Shown: positions 21,646 through 33,510 of the stretch, piece by piece
How positions within the stretch are numbered: position 1 is the first letter of the stretch
Layout of the letters: each line of letters begins with the position of its first letter
DNA from: Ailurus styani
Taxonomy: Eukaryota; Chordata; Mammalia; Carnivora; Ailuridae
Assembly: GCA_002007465.1 (NCBI GenBank)
Contig: LNAC01000163.1
Coordinates: 558,137 to 622,136 of the forward strand
Reading direction: 5' to 3'
DNA: 64,000 nucleotides
The notes under the pieces: model-generated
Told to the model about the DNA's origin: nothing
The model's database searches: none
The model's input: the letters and a program-made list of their open reading frames with translations, nothing else
Program-made: the position numbers and the translations under genes

Positions 21646-22982
21646 CTTCAGTGGATCAGTGAGTGTAGCGACCATTGTTTGTTGTACATTAAAACATCTC
21701 TCTCAGAATGCAAGATGAAAAGAACTTAGCACAATGAGGGGAATGCTGTGGAAACTGAAAAACCTCTTTAAAAAAATGCCTGAAATTTGTGAGATGCTTT
21801 CCAGAACAGTTGTAGATAGGGGAATTAGTGAACTTTATTTGCACTAATATTCTGGTATCAGACTTTAACTTGAGTCATCCTTCCCATTAGATGTTCCATT
21901 TTAACATCAAGGAATTTCAAAGTTTAAAATATGTTTGTTGGAGTCTAGTATATTTATTCCATAGTCTATTTCATATCGGTGACACACTGGGAATAACAGC
22001 AGTCTTCCTTCCAGGCAAGTGACATTTTTGCATATATGGAATTTAAAAATAACAACTGTTTTCACTCACATTCTGACAGTTAAGTGTCTTGCTTATCTCC
22101 CAGAGTCATCACTCAATCATATGATAGCTGGTTCTATTACAGTACCTGTGTTGGAAGATCATATGGAATAGAATAGCTTTAATAAAAGTGAATGTTTGGG
22201 GTCCTTTAAAGACTACATCTTTATATCTCCAAAGTTCAAAGTCAAATGTTTAATTTTATCATATTGCAACCATCAAACATTTGACACCTGGAGACTTACT
22301 CCAATGGAGCAGGACATGGACTTGAGTTTAAGACCAGAACTTCCATATTTTTCAAGGAAATTTGAATAATAATAATGTTGAACTGAGTCTTGGTATGGGA
22401 TTTGTTTCAGAAGTCACTATTACCAAAAACTTGGAATGAGGGTCTAAACGAAGGAATGAGATAAGAAACCTCATTTTTAAAGACAATAATTACATGATGG
22501 GGGTAATGGGAGATAGAAGACATGCTGCAAATCAGATTATATCCCAGAAGCACAATACCTGCATATTGAAACAATTCAAATTAACATGAGAAGATAAAAC
22601 AGCTATCCATTTTTGGAAAGAATTGAGGTATCTGGGTCTGGTTAAGTATCTTTCATTTCATACTCAGTTTGAATTCTAGAAATGGCAAAACTGGTGAATG
22701 AGGAGCTAAGTCAGCCAAGGATTAACTTTGTTGTTAAAGAAAAAACACAGGAGAATGAGACGGGATTGACAAATACCTCACTTCTGACTGCTGCTTACAT
22801 TCTCTTGAACTGATTAAGCAATCATATAATTTCTCCTTCATGAATGTCTTAATTTTTTCCAGTTGGTAAAAACATTTCAAGTCATTAGGACTAGTAAGTG
22901 ATATGGTGATATCTATTTAGCAGGAAGTAAAGATATACCATATTAATGCACAAAATTATATAAGCCTGTTACTTAATTACAT
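21646..22982. other. single-copy DNA
   Basis: About 1.3 kb with no recognised repeat, exon or RNA gene. Confidence 0.45.
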
Positions 22983-23920
22983 TTACAAAAAGGGACACTT
23001 ATGCACTATTAGAAAAGCATACCCAGAGTAGGCATAGTATGTCCTAGAAGCTTCCCAGGTATTAGATGCCAAGAAGGCCAGAGGAAAGAGCCTGTGACAG
23101 CAAGAACAGGCCAAGATTTGGCTGCAAGGAAAAGCCAGAAAATGATGCCAGTCCAAATGGCTGAGAGAGGGGATACCCTGTGCCCTGAAGTAGGTCAGTG
23201 GGCAGAAAACATGGTGGGATGCCCAAATCAGAGAAAAAAAGGACACCTGTCCAAGCCAATGAATATCTATGACCCTTCGCAACAACAAAACCCTGCCAGT
23301 CCTGTTAGAGAACACACACAAGAAAAAGAGGAAAATGAAAAAAACAAAAACTAAACTAAACTAAAAAGCAAAACCAAAAACATAAGGAGCTGCTTTCAGG
23401 GGCTTCAACCCCAGGAAAAAAGCAAGGAGCAGGAAGACCCATTACAAATAGCCAAGTCAAAAAACAAAACAAAAACAAAAAACGAATAGCCAAGTCAGTA
23501 ACAGACCCTGTGCTGTCCCAGATCCAGATGAAAGTAGAAGTGACCTAATAGGCTCCAGAAGTTCAGGGGGACATGGAACTTTGAAACCTGATCCTAGAAA
23601 TACTCTTTGAGTTAAATTCAATTGTTCATATTTTACAAAATTTGAAAATGAATTTTGGGGTGACTCCATCCTGAATTGGTAGTGAAGGAAAAGCTGCCAG
23701 TGGTCCCCATGATCTATCATCTTGCTGGAGGCTAGGGAGACCTGAAGTGTTTCCTACCTCTCATCACAGACTAAGCGAAATTCTGTAGGGGTCCTGTAGA
23801 TTTCCCTTCCTCTCCATCTCTATGTGGAGACCAAAATACATCCTGTTCCTTGTGTGTAGGCATACAGCAAGCAGGAAGGCTACCGTGGCTCCTTTCCACC
23901 CACCTAGATTAATAGAAGCA
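22983..23920. other. unrecognised, locally GC-richer block
   Basis: Base composition rises relative to both flanks. Open frames exist on both strands (reverse 22983-23321, 112 codons; forward 23094-23354, 86 codons) but overlap one another and have no domain I recognise. A-rich and ACAAA-rich runs lie at 23340-23380 and 23456-23484. It could be an unfamiliar lineage-specific repeat or an old retrocopy. I cannot assign it. Confidence 0.35.
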
Positions 23921-24706
23921 TATCAAATATAAAATAGTGTGACGAACAAGTATAAAAATTTGAAGGTCATCTGTAAGATGTAACACAGTATCAGAGCAGT
24001 AGATTCCAAGGCTTGTGCGCTCCTTCCTTTGATATTTTTTTTAGGTTTCATTTCTTGTTATGAGCAACATTACACAAGACGGCAGTCTTCATATCAGATT
24101 CTCATTTTACAGCAGGGCCAGGACCTCTTCTAAATGTGAAGTAAGAGAGTTAGGAGCTATGAGGATGGTAAAACCCATTTATGAAAATAGCTTTCTGCCA
24201 CCATTCTTCTCAGCATAAACCTGGCAACCGCCTTGTGTGATATAAGCCAGGGGCACTAGTAAAGCAAGCTGCTGAAGGAGGTGGTACTGCTAAGAGAACA
24301 GAATGTGAACGGTTCGATTCCCTGCACCAGAGAAAGAAAGTCTACTGGAGAATCTAGCCAGGCATATGTCTGAGAAATGTGATCAGTTTTCCCTTAAATA
24401 ATCACTGGGTTACACTAATATCATATCCTAAAAGAGAACACTATAACTTAAGGGCAGATTTAGGCTGCATTCTATACTTATTGATATGATCTTTCTTTTC
24501 CTGACATTCAATCACTCAATCAAGTATTTTGACTATTTGTGGCAAGGCAGAGGGTGAAGCATTTCAAAATAATGGTAAGCAAAACATAGTCCTTTTCTAT
24601 CATGTATTCAAACTCTGGTAAATATGTGTAATTGAGATAACTCCCACTTCCAACAGAAAAATGACCTATTATTATTACAGAAACTAAATGTATAGATTGC
24701 GTATTA
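23921..24706. other. single-copy DNA
   Basis: No recognised repeat. A B-box-like ggttcgattcc at 24311-24321 is discussed among the rejected items. The 24500-24600 part could be a very old L2/MIR-type remnant. Confidence 0.4.
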
Positions 24707-24716
24707 AGAATGTTCT

Positions 24717-24856
24717 GTCAGATATGTTAATTAACTAGATGGGGAGATTCTTTCACAAGGTATACATATATCAAATCACCATCATGTACATTTTAAATAT
24801 CTGTGTATTGTACACAATTTATCTGTCATACCTTAATAAAACTAAAATTAAAAAAG
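24717..24856 (+). mobile_element. L1 3' end, short insertion
   Basis: gttaattaactagatgggga, tttcacaaggtatacatata, atcaaatcaccatcatgtac and tttatctgtcataccttaataaaac match an L1 3' UTR end. Direct repeat agaatgttct at 24707-24716 and 24857-24866 is consistent with a TSD. Confidence 0.82.
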
Positions 24857-24866
24857 AGAATGTTCT

Positions 24867-26634
24867 ACCAGAAAAAAGACACAATTTTTGCTTAATGCCT
24901 ACATTTATCCTATGTAATAATAATTATTAATAATCCTATTGAAATCATGAAGTAACTGAGCTAAGTGTGTTTAACTCTGATTCTAATAGTCTTTGCAGTA
25001 GTCTTTATTCTGTACCACTAGTGATCTGAGCCTAAAATACCAGAAGTAGCTATAGAGTAATAAGGCAGATGCTAGAAAATGTAGGAATTCCTGAGATTTG
25101 TTTGTTTTTGTTGTTGTTGTTTGTTTTTCCCATTAAAAGCTTTTAACCATAGAAGTTGCAGATTCAGATTAACATTTCAAAAGGATCCCATAGAAGTTTT
25201 GAGAAGCTTTGAGGAAAATGGATTACAAATTGGTAAAAATGGATTCATAAAGACAGGTTAGGGGGCTCCTTTTGGAAAAAGTCAGTGTGATTTGAAAATT
25301 GAATTCATGGGCCTGGTAGTAAGAAAGAAGCAATAAAACTGACACCATGTTTCTAAATGAGCTAAGGAATCATTATACTTTAATGGATTACAAAAGTCTG
25401 GCAAAGAAACCTCAACATGTGTATGTGTGTGTGTCTGCGTAATATATGTATTAATTTTTAAAGAGGAGTGAATCCCCTCTTCTAGGCATATGATCTATAT
25501 ATAATAGGGATTAATGAGGATTTACTCTGTTTATAATTTCATTTACAAAATACATGGATTAGAAAGGATTTTACGGTTTCAAATAATTATCTTCTCAACC
25601 CAGAAGTTTACTATCTTCTTTCAAACCAACTTTTGTTCACTATGGGCACTTAAGAAATACTGTTTTTGTTGTTGTTCTTGACTAGCAATGGCAGTAATGT
25701 GATACCTGTTGGGCTACATCAGTGACTTTGATAATTAAAGTTATGCTCTTGAATATTCCTTTTTCTTCAATAGTAGCATCATTTTCTGATCCATAGTACA
25801 AAATAATTTGAGAAAGGAAATTCAAGTTATGTTGAATAAGGTTATTTTCATGGACTTACCTCTTAACTAAGCCTTTACCATCTGTTCTCTTTTCTTTACA
25901 TGTTTAAGATGTATATAATTAACTGAGCAGTCATGTCATAAAAGAAAGGATATGAGTGATTTCAGTGCATCCTTATATTCTTTATATAGCACATCTGTTA
26001 TGAAAAGATTTTCTTCCAAGCACATGATTCAGGTACAAATCATAGGAAATCATTTTTTCTTTAAGAACTTTTTCTAAAATGAGCAGAAAACAGAAACAAA
26101 TATGAGAATTCTATTTCTACTGAAAATATTTAGTGAGTTATTGGCAAGATTAGGGTCACTCATCACTTATATTATCCATGGCTCAAACAGTATAAGACAG
26201 TGTATGTTATCTCCATTTTTATTTGTCTGTCATAAGTCAGTAAACTCTTAATTTAGTCTCTAATATGATATGCTTTTTCTCTCTCTAGTACTTTTAACAT
26301 GCTGTTTATCCTACTTGAAACATCCTCATACGTTTGGAAACTGTTTCTCTGTATAACATATCTTTCCAACCATGTTATACTTACCTTATATTTACCAGAG
26401 CATAACATGTACACCCTTTCATTGCAATTACTTATCTATTTCCAGCAGTGGAACATAAGTTCTGTTAAGCTACAGATGTTGTCTTCCTAGGGAAACTTTG
26501 TATCCTAAGAATGTAACTAATAACATCAACCCAAAGATATTTAGGGAACTAATTTGATTGCTAAATGGTATCATTATTATTAACACTTTTAAACAAAGGT
26601 ATAAGTGACTTAAAATGTAAAGAATCCACTGANA
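24867..26634. other. single-copy DNA, long repeat-poor stretch
   Basis: 1.8 kb with only small simple runs (tgttgttgttgtttgttt near 25100; a short GT run near 25422). The 26230-26490 part vaguely resembles L2 but is not assignable. One ambiguous base at 26633. Confidence 0.45.
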
Positions 26635-26955
26635 ATAAGTCAATCAGAGAAAGACAATTATCATATGATCTCTCTGATATGAGGAACTTGAGGGGCAGGG
26701 TGGGGGGTTGTGGGGGGTAGGGAGGGAAAAATAATGAAACAAGATGGGATGGGGAAGGAGACAAACCATAAGAGACTTCTAATCTCATAAAACAAACTGA
26801 GGGTTACTGGGGGGTGGGAGGGTAGGGATAGGGTGGATGGGTTATGGACATTGGGGAGGGTTTGTGCTTTGGTGAATGCTGTGAAAGATGTAAGCCTGAT
26901 GATTCACAGACCTGTACCCCTTGGGCAAATAATAAAAATAAAATTTAAAAAAAAC
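26635..26955 (+). mobile_element. young L1 3' end, 5'-truncated
   Basis: Begins at the last codons of ORF2 (gtcaatcagagaaagacaat, catatgatctctctgatatg), then the 3' UTR with a G-rich tract (26809-26833), gggttatggacattggggag, gctgtgaaagatgtaagcct and gacctgtaccccttgggc, ending (AATAAAAATAAAA)n. It matches the L1 ends at 4099, 37403 and 53051 closely, so it is a recently active subfamily. I did not find a clear TSD. Confidence 0.93.
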
Positions 26956-27099
26956 TCTAAAAAAAAACATATACATGTGTGTTTATCAGAAAATAAAATC
27001 TGCAGTTACATTATAGAAATTTTTAAAGAAAATTATAATTAGCTTTGAAAGTACCAGTATTATTGGAGAGAAACACTATATTTAATAATAGAAAAATAA

Positions 27100-27294
27100 G
27101 GGGTGCCTGGGTGGCTCCATCAGCTAAACATCCAACTCTTAATTTTTGTTCAGGCCATTATCTCTGGTCCTGAGATTGAGCTCCACAATCTCTGCATTGA
27201 GTTCGTTTGAGGTTCTCTCTCTCCCTCTTCCCCTCCCCGTGCTTGTAGTCTTTCTCTCTCTCTCTCTAAATAAAATAAATACAATCTTTAAAGA
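27100..27294 (+). mobile_element. Can-SINE, older subfamily
   Basis: ggggtgcctgggtggctcca, aaacatccaactcttaattt and gcattgagttcgtttgaggt, ending aaataaaataaatacaatcttt. Perfect 16-bp TSD aataatagaaaaataa at 27084-27099 and 27295-27310. Confidence 0.96.
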
Positions 27295-27310
27295 AATAAT
27301 AGAAAAATAA

Positions 27311-28069
27311 CAAATTAGAATGTAGAGACATTGTTTCTTTATAAATTTTAGATGGAAATAAGACCTGGATATTAAAAACAAAATCATTAACTTTGCCTTA
27401 AAATGTAGTCAGTTGTAAGCAGAAATTTAATACTACCATGAAAAACAAAACAAAACAAAAAAGAATACAAGAATATGGTGAAAATACAATCTTTGGGAAA
27501 TAAGAGAACTCCAAAACTTGTTTATAACCTTAGACTACCAAATTCTGGAGACTTTAAGTTTCTGCTTTTACAGTTTTGAGAGATATGAAAAATAGGATTT
27601 GAATACTAGAACTCACCAAAAATGATAATCTAAGAATATACTTCTACTTAAAACCCCCAAAAGTCTTTACTTTCATTTCAAGAGTGAATGGAAAAGAAAT
27701 TCAGTATGCTAAAGGGTTTAGAAAGAAATTCCCTGCTGAATTTTGATCGTCTCTTCAGTAGAAATAAAGTCACAAGTGGTCATTGGTAGCCACAAGTCAA
27801 ATCTTGCATGGTTTTTCAGTCATTTGCCAAAATTCAAGCTACATGTATATACTGAAAAAGACCTCAACATTTAATTTAGTGTGATTTTTGCTTGAATGCA
27901 CAAATAGGCAGAAGTAAATGAACACAAAAATGTTAGAAGAAACACAAGGAATATGAATTTATACTCCACAATCACAGCAAAATAAGAAAATAAACATCAT
28001 GAACAAAATCCAGCAGAGGTAGGCAAAAAGAAACTTCAGATGCTAAGTTTTTTTTTAATTAAGGGCCCT
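27311..28069. other. single-copy AT-rich DNA
   Basis: No recognised element; an (ACAAA)-type run near 27440. Confidence 0.45.
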
Positions 28070-28082
28070 TTAAACATTTCTT

Positions 28083-28287
28083 TTTAATTTTTTTTAAATT
28101 TTATTTTACATTCAATTAATTAACATACAATGCATTATTAGCTTCAGAGGTAGAGTTCATTGATTCATCAGTTGCTTATAATATCCAGTGCTCATTACAT
28201 CACATGCCTCCTTAATCCCCATAACCCAGTTACCCCATTACCCCACTCTCCTCCCATCCAGCAACCTTTAGGTTCTTTCCTATGTCC
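28083..28287 (-). mobile_element. 5'-truncated L1, antisense
   Basis: Reversed carnivore L1 3' UTR (cattcaattaattaacatac, cagttgcttataatatccag, cccagttaccccattacccc, ccatccagcaacctttaggt). TSD ttaaacatttctt at 28070-28082 and 28288-28300. Only about 200 bp long. Confidence 0.93.
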
Positions 28288-28450
28288 TTAAACATTTCTT
28301 ATTAACAGAATACTTTTGGGAATGTGAGGTTGTATGTAGTCTAGCCCAAATATGACCTAGTGTTAACACTGCATAATCATTCTAACAGGCAGTGACAAAT
28401 ACTCTAGGGTCACAACATTTGAAATACTGTATCTGATTCAATCTGTACAA

Positions 28451-28577
28451 TGTGTTTGACCCTAAGCAAGTTCCTCCTCCAATCCAGACTCAATTCATCC
28501 ATCTGTAACAGGAAGGAATTTACACTAGAGGATGTACTAAAGCCTTTCCAGGTCTTTCTGTTCTTTGTGATTTTTTT
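28451..28577 (-). mobile_element. MIR-type fragment, antisense
   Basis: tgaccctaagcaagttcctcc, tcatccatctgtaacaggaag, actagaggatgtactaaagc and cctttccaggtctttctg resemble a reversed MIR/MIR3 sequence. Partial and diverged. Confidence 0.55.
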
Positions 28578-29363
28578 AAAAGTCAGTATTTTGCTTATTC
28601 ATTTCAGTCTGTTCACACATGTGAAAACTTGGTGCTGGCAAAGCAGAGACAAGCAGCAGGAAGATACGACTTACAGAAAAATAAAATCAATAACCCCAAA
28701 CTGGATGCTTCAAAGATTATGAGTGTCCTTTGTCTCTTCTCTGGGGGAAAATGCTTGTAAAAAATAGAAAAGATGTCAGAAGAACAAATGAGAGCTCCTG
28801 GGGAGCAGCAAAAAAAAAAAAAAAGAGTAACTGGTTGGGGGATAGGATAGTAGAGAGGATCACATTTTTATTGGAAGGGTTTGAAAAATTGTGAGTTTTG
28901 TTTGGCTTTAAATATGAAATTTCATGGATGTTGTAAAGATGTTCTTATATGCAATGGTGGCTTTAGTTTATGCAGTTAATAGGTAAAGTTACCGATTTTG
29001 TCCATCTTCTAACTCCCCATGCATATTCCAGAAATACAACCATGACCTTCCTATGTCTATATAAAGAAAAGTTTCTGTTTAAATAAATAAATGTTTAGGG
29101 ATAATACAAATATACCTCAAGGTCATGTATTTGTTTTTGTCCTTTGCACCTACTATTATTTTTGTCACTTTTTTACTTATATTTTGTTATCTTATTATTT
29201 GTACAGTTTTGTCTACATGCCCATTTCTGTCTAGTGCCAGAAAAAGTGTATAACCGAAGTCCATTGAATGACGTCAGTAAGATGATCAATTTTATATTTC
29301 AGAAAAAATCACCCTGATAACTCCAAGGAGAATAACTCAAAGGTAGAGCCAAGAAAGTGGAAT
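28578..29363. other. single-copy DNA
   Basis: A 15-nt A-run near 28810 and an (AAAT)n stretch near 29080. No gene feature. Confidence 0.45.
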
Positions 29364-29733
29364 AAACCCATCACAGAAGGACAAATACCTCATGATCTCA
29401 CTTTCATGAGAAATCTTAAATAGGCAAACTCATAAAAACATAGAGCAAACTGGTGGATTCCAGGGGATGGGAAGAATGGAAAGTGGGGAGTTGTTGCTCA
29501 ATAGGTACACATTGTTAGCTTGCAAGATGAGAAATTTCTAGAGATCTACTGTAAAACATAGTGCCTATAGTTAGCAGTTCAGTATTGCACACTTAAAATT
29601 TGTTAAGAGAGAAGAGCTCATGTATAGTGTTCTTACCACAAAAGGGAGTAGGAGGAAGCTTTTGGAGGCGATGTGTTTATTACCTTGATTGTGGTAATGA
29701 ATTCACAGATATATGCATATATTCAAACATCAC

Positions 29734-29736
<3 letters not shown>
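29364..29736 (+). mobile_element. old L1 3' portion
   Basis: aggacaaatacctcatgatc, tggtggattccaggggatgg, gatctactgtaaaacatagt gcctatagttag and gattgtggtaatgaattcac match an old L1 ORF2 end and 3' UTR. The expected terminal sequence is replaced by the (TA)n tract and the assembly gap, so the true 3' end cannot be seen. Confidence 0.85.

Positions 29737-29778
<42 letters not shown>
29737..29778. repeat. (TA)n microsatellite, left of gap
   Basis: At least 42 nt of uninterrupted AT dinucleotide before the run of Ns. It probably forms one locus with the tract on the other side. Confidence 0.98.
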
Positions 29779-30011
29779 NNNNNNNNNNNNNNNNNNNNNN
29801 NNNNNNNNNNNNNNNNNNNNNNNNNNNNNNNNNNNNNNNNNNNNNNNNNNNNNNNNNNNNNNNNNNNNNNNNNNNNNNNNNNNNNNNNNNNNNNNNNNNN
29901 NNNNNNNNNNNNNNNNNNNNNNNNNNNNNNNNNNNNNNNNNNNNNNNNNNNNNNNNNNNNNNNNNNNNNNNNNNNNNNNNNNNNNNNNNNNNNNNNNNNN
30001 NNNNNNNNNNN
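29779..30011. other. assembly gap (233 N)
   Basis: A run of 233 undetermined bases inside an AT dinucleotide tract. All long 'open' frames crossing it (TYR/ILE repeats with X) are artefacts of the simple repeat and the Ns. Confidence 1.

Positions 30012-30069
<58 letters not shown>
30012..30069. repeat. (TA)n microsatellite, right of gap
   Basis: About 58 nt of uninterrupted AT dinucleotide, mirroring the tract on the left. The visible total is about 100 nt plus the unknown gap content. Confidence 0.98.
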
Positions 30070-30072
<3 letters not shown>

Positions 30073-32589
30073 CATTGGAGAAGCCAAGGGCATCAGGCTG
30101 CTAGCAGTTTCTGAAACAGAAACAGTTGAGGCTTATTCAAGGAGAGCAGACTGAGAAACACTCCAGAGGTCCATCAAGCACAGTGCTATGTGCATCGTTC
30201 TAAGGATGCTGCCAAATTAGGAATCAGGTACAATGAGAAATGCAGTATCTACCTGAAGTTTGTAGAGTGGGTTTATTTTTCAGACATAAAGGACTTTGCT
30301 TCTCCAGTCATTAACTTTGCAAGCAGAAGAGAATTAGCTCCCCTGATAGCAGGATTTAAAGGTAAATCCATGAGGATTAAACAAACAAACAAACAAACCT
30401 GGATTCGACTATGGAGAAAAGAGAATAAACTGGAATGATTTGAAAGATGGGTTTGAGTGTGTCAAACCAGCTGGGTTAGCTAAAACTGATACTTATTCTG
30501 TATATAGTTAGTTGATACCTTGAATTTTCTAGCTCTGTTATAAACCTTGTTTTGTTTATTCAAAAAAATGCCGAGTTCATTTGTTAATTTTACCTAAATA
30601 GATTTTTTAAGGTAGGCAAGCAATTATAAAATTACTTAAAACTACTTATAATAACTTGAGTGAAATGAAGACCAAACTATGGTTGCAGAGAAGGGAGAGA
30701 TGGTTACTTCCAATTCTGTTGTATTAGATGTGCAATGCTTTTATAATGTTCAGGTTCTAGCTTAGGTAAGGATAAGCATGAATTCCAATTATGGTAATAT
30801 TTACAGTGTTGCCATAGACAGTGGACTGTTAAAGTATTGCAAAGGTAAAGGTCAGAATGAATTAAGGATTGGGTATATTTTCCACATGAACATTAAATTC
30901 ATACAAGATAATATAAGGAAATAAATGTGAAATAATAAAAGGGCAGAATATATTATTTAAAAAAACCTAAAAATGCAGTTGCGGGAAACTGCCAAAGAAA
31001 CAGTACCCTCAGAGTTGAGTTATGCATTGAAAGGAGAGAGAATAGGATCATATTTCACATATACAATGGATGATGTGTTAAGTATTTTTCATGGAACAAG
31101 TACTCCAAAATCACAGAAAAAGTGAGGGGTAGTAGACAATTTTAGGGGTAATTAGTTAAAAAAAGGTAGAATGGAGATGAGAGTATAAAATAAGACATAA
31201 GTTTAGAAATTTTGTTGTCATAAATGGAAGCACAAGAATCCATTTTCTGATTTTGATCATTATTTAACCTAAATTCAATATAATACTGTTCTGCTTTGCA
31301 AATCTAATTTTGCAGACATTGATTTTCACTCTCAGAAGACATTCTGCAATAGCCTAACATTACAACAGTTTAATGTCATATCAGAAGGGTATCTATTCTT
31401 ATGTTTTTTTGTGATAAGTTCTGCTGAGCTTAGCTTTCAGCATAGCACATAGAGTTGCATAAAAATGAGCTCTAGCACAGTCCTTGGAAAGGGTTAAGTT
31501 CTTAATAACTGTCTCCTAAGTTAGTTAGCTTGTTTGTTTGCACAAGCATCTCAGCCTATAGGGAACAGGTGTGAATATTGCAGAAATTTTGGAGAATATA
31601 CATATATCACAAACATACAAGTGAATATACAGATATACTTTCCATTTCATTGAGGAGAGGATATTATCTAGTTCATTCACCTTTGATTCCTCAGCTACTA
31701 CACCATGTGCCAGACACAAAGTAAAAATTTATTAGCATTTATTAAATTAATAAATCAATACAAAAATGAAAAGAAAGTATTATGTTTGGAAACACAAAAA
31801 AATGTTCCAAAACATTCAGAAACTCAGAATATTCAAAAACTTGAGAAAATACAGAATAATTGATAATTCAGTGCTCTTATTTAATAGATATTAAATGTTA
31901 TTTAAACAAATAAGATGTTAAACCACTCCCAATAACAAAAGCATTAGGAAACTTTCAAAAACTTACCAGGTAGTTAAATGGAAAGATTGAATTTAAAACT
32001 CATTTATAAATTTTAATTTAGCTATTTCAGACATGCGCTTAGATAAAATTCATCTGAAACATGTACTGTTGTTTTCTAATTTATATTTGTTCCTTTAAAA
32101 AACAGTCTGTGCCTGACACTGAACTAACGAGTTTATAGATATTAACTTATTTTATTCTTATAACAAATACATAGGTAAAATCAGCCCCAAAATTTATAAA
32201 AATTAGTCTTTTATGAAATATATAGTATCATATATATGCCCTACCAAAAATGAATGGTGAAAATATTTATTAAGACTGTTTAAAATATGTTTAAAAAGTC
32301 CACTGGATTAATCCTTTATAAAGTTAAAATTCAGTATTGTAACATTTCAGGTAGAATCTGAATTCTGACTAAAAACATTAATTTTTCTGAACAGGTTAAC
32401 ATTTGGCTCCTTACCCTTCCTTTTCTTCTACCAGCATGCGTCAGTTCTGCTTTCTTAATACTTCACAGCTCATTCCCTTCCCTCCATCCCACTCCTTTAA
32501 CTTAATTTTGGTCCATATCATCACTCATTTTGATTACTGTGAGGCCCCCTAGCAGATCCTGGTACTTTTCTCTCAGTAAAATATATTCC
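30070..32589. other. single-copy DNA, long repeat-poor stretch
   Basis: 2.5 kb with almost no interspersed repeats; an (AAAC)4 run at about 30384-30398. The forward frame at 30190-30438 (82 codons) has no recognised domain. I see no convincing exon. Confidence 0.45.
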
Positions 32590-33084
32590 ATAGTGATCTC
32601 TTTAAAATGAAAATCTAATTAGAACATGTTCTAACATAAATGTTTCAATGAATTCTAATTGTCTTAACATTTAATCAAAAGTCTTTGGCATGGCACACAA
32701 ATTTATTATTAGTTGAACCTCTGTTTAACTTTCCAGTCTGTACTCTCCTATCTTTTTTCTCATTCTTCTCCATTCTTAGTTACCCTAAACTATATTCAAT
32801 GTACAAAATGTACCCAGTTCCTTCATTTTCTATGCATTTTCACAGGACACTCCCTCTACATAGAGCGCCCTCTCTCTCTAGTTCCCCATCTTTATTTCCA
32901 ACTCATAAATGCCTTCTCATCTGAGTAGCTTCCTTGACTCATCACTCCTAAGCCCCCTACCCTAACCCCCAAATAGCCATGATATATATCTCTATAGTAA
33001 GAAATACCAAACACTACTCTTACTTCTGGTTATTATTTTTAGCACTAAAATACGGACTCCTTTTGAACATGGAATATTTCTTTT

Positions 33085-33417
33085 TTATTATTTATTTATT
33101 TGAAAGCAAGCACAAGCATGGTGGCAAGGACAGAGGGAGAGGGAGAGACAAATCTTTGTTTGTTTGGGTTTTTTTAAGATTTTATTCATCTGTTTGAGAG
33201 AGGGAGAGCAATCGTGACCAGAAGGGGGGGTTACAGGGAGATGACTCCTCACTGAGCAGGGAGCCTGATATGGGATTCAACCAACTGAGCCACCCAGGTG
33301 CCCAGAGAATCTTAAGCAGGCTCCAGGCCCAGTATGGAGCCCCTGAAGGGCTTGATCTCAGGACCCTGAGCCAAAATCAAGTCCATATTTAACCAACCGA
33401 GCCACCCAGGCACCCCA
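33085..33417 (-). mobile_element. outer Can-SINE (interrupted), antisense
   Basis: Tail side at 33085-33150 (tttatttatttgaaagcaag, agagggagagggagagacaa); head side at 33304-33417 (agagaatcttaagcaggctc, gaccctgagccaaaatcaag, gccacccaggcacccc). TSD gaatatttctttt / gaatgtttctttt (33072-33084 and 33418-33430). A second SINE sits inside it. Confidence 0.88.
33151..33303 (-). mobile_element. inner Can-SINE nested in another Can-SINE
   Basis: A second reversed SINE: ttttttaagattttattcat, tgtttgagagagggagagca, ctcactgagcagggagcctg, then a jump to caaccaactgagccacccag gtgccc. Part of its body is deleted (the ccctgagatcatgacctgag segment is missing). It interrupts the outer SINE within that element's GA-rich region. 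Confidence 0.85.
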
Positions 33418-33510
33418 GAATGTTTCTTTTTAAATCTTTATTCCCAGTGACTTGTATGTGCCAGGCACAGAGTACGTGCTTGATAATCGAGTGTAGAATA
33501 AATGAAGACA

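Larger units (their letters stand above)
32590..33510 (+). mobile_element. ancient L2, split by SINE insertions
   Basis: Left part (32590-33071) follows the L2 3' region: catggcacacaaatttatta, ctctgtttaactttccagtc, ttcacaggacactccctcta, ccttctcatctgagtagcttcc. Right part (33431-33510) carries the L2 terminus (cccagtgacttgtatgtgcc aggcacagagtacgtgcttg ... gaataaatgaagac). The two halves join cleanly if the SINE block and one TSD copy are removed. Confidence 0.75.

Noticed and set aside
22983..23354. Overlapping 112- and 86-codon frames on opposite strands
   Set aside because: Both cannot be genes and neither shows a recognisable family. Explained by a locally higher GC content with fewer stops.
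24311..24321. tRNA B-box-like ggttcgattcc, with a GCACCA a few bases later
   Set aside because: The bases around it do not form a T-arm stem, no A box lies at the right distance, and no cloverleaf can be drawn. Chance, or a decayed tRNA-derived remnant.
29600..30114. Long frames of 130-156 codons around the N run
   Set aside because: Translation of TA repeats (Tyr/Ile) and undetermined bases only.
32685..32928. Two overlapping forward frames of 71-79 codons
   Set aside because: They lie in an ancient L2 3' region with no conserved protein sequence.
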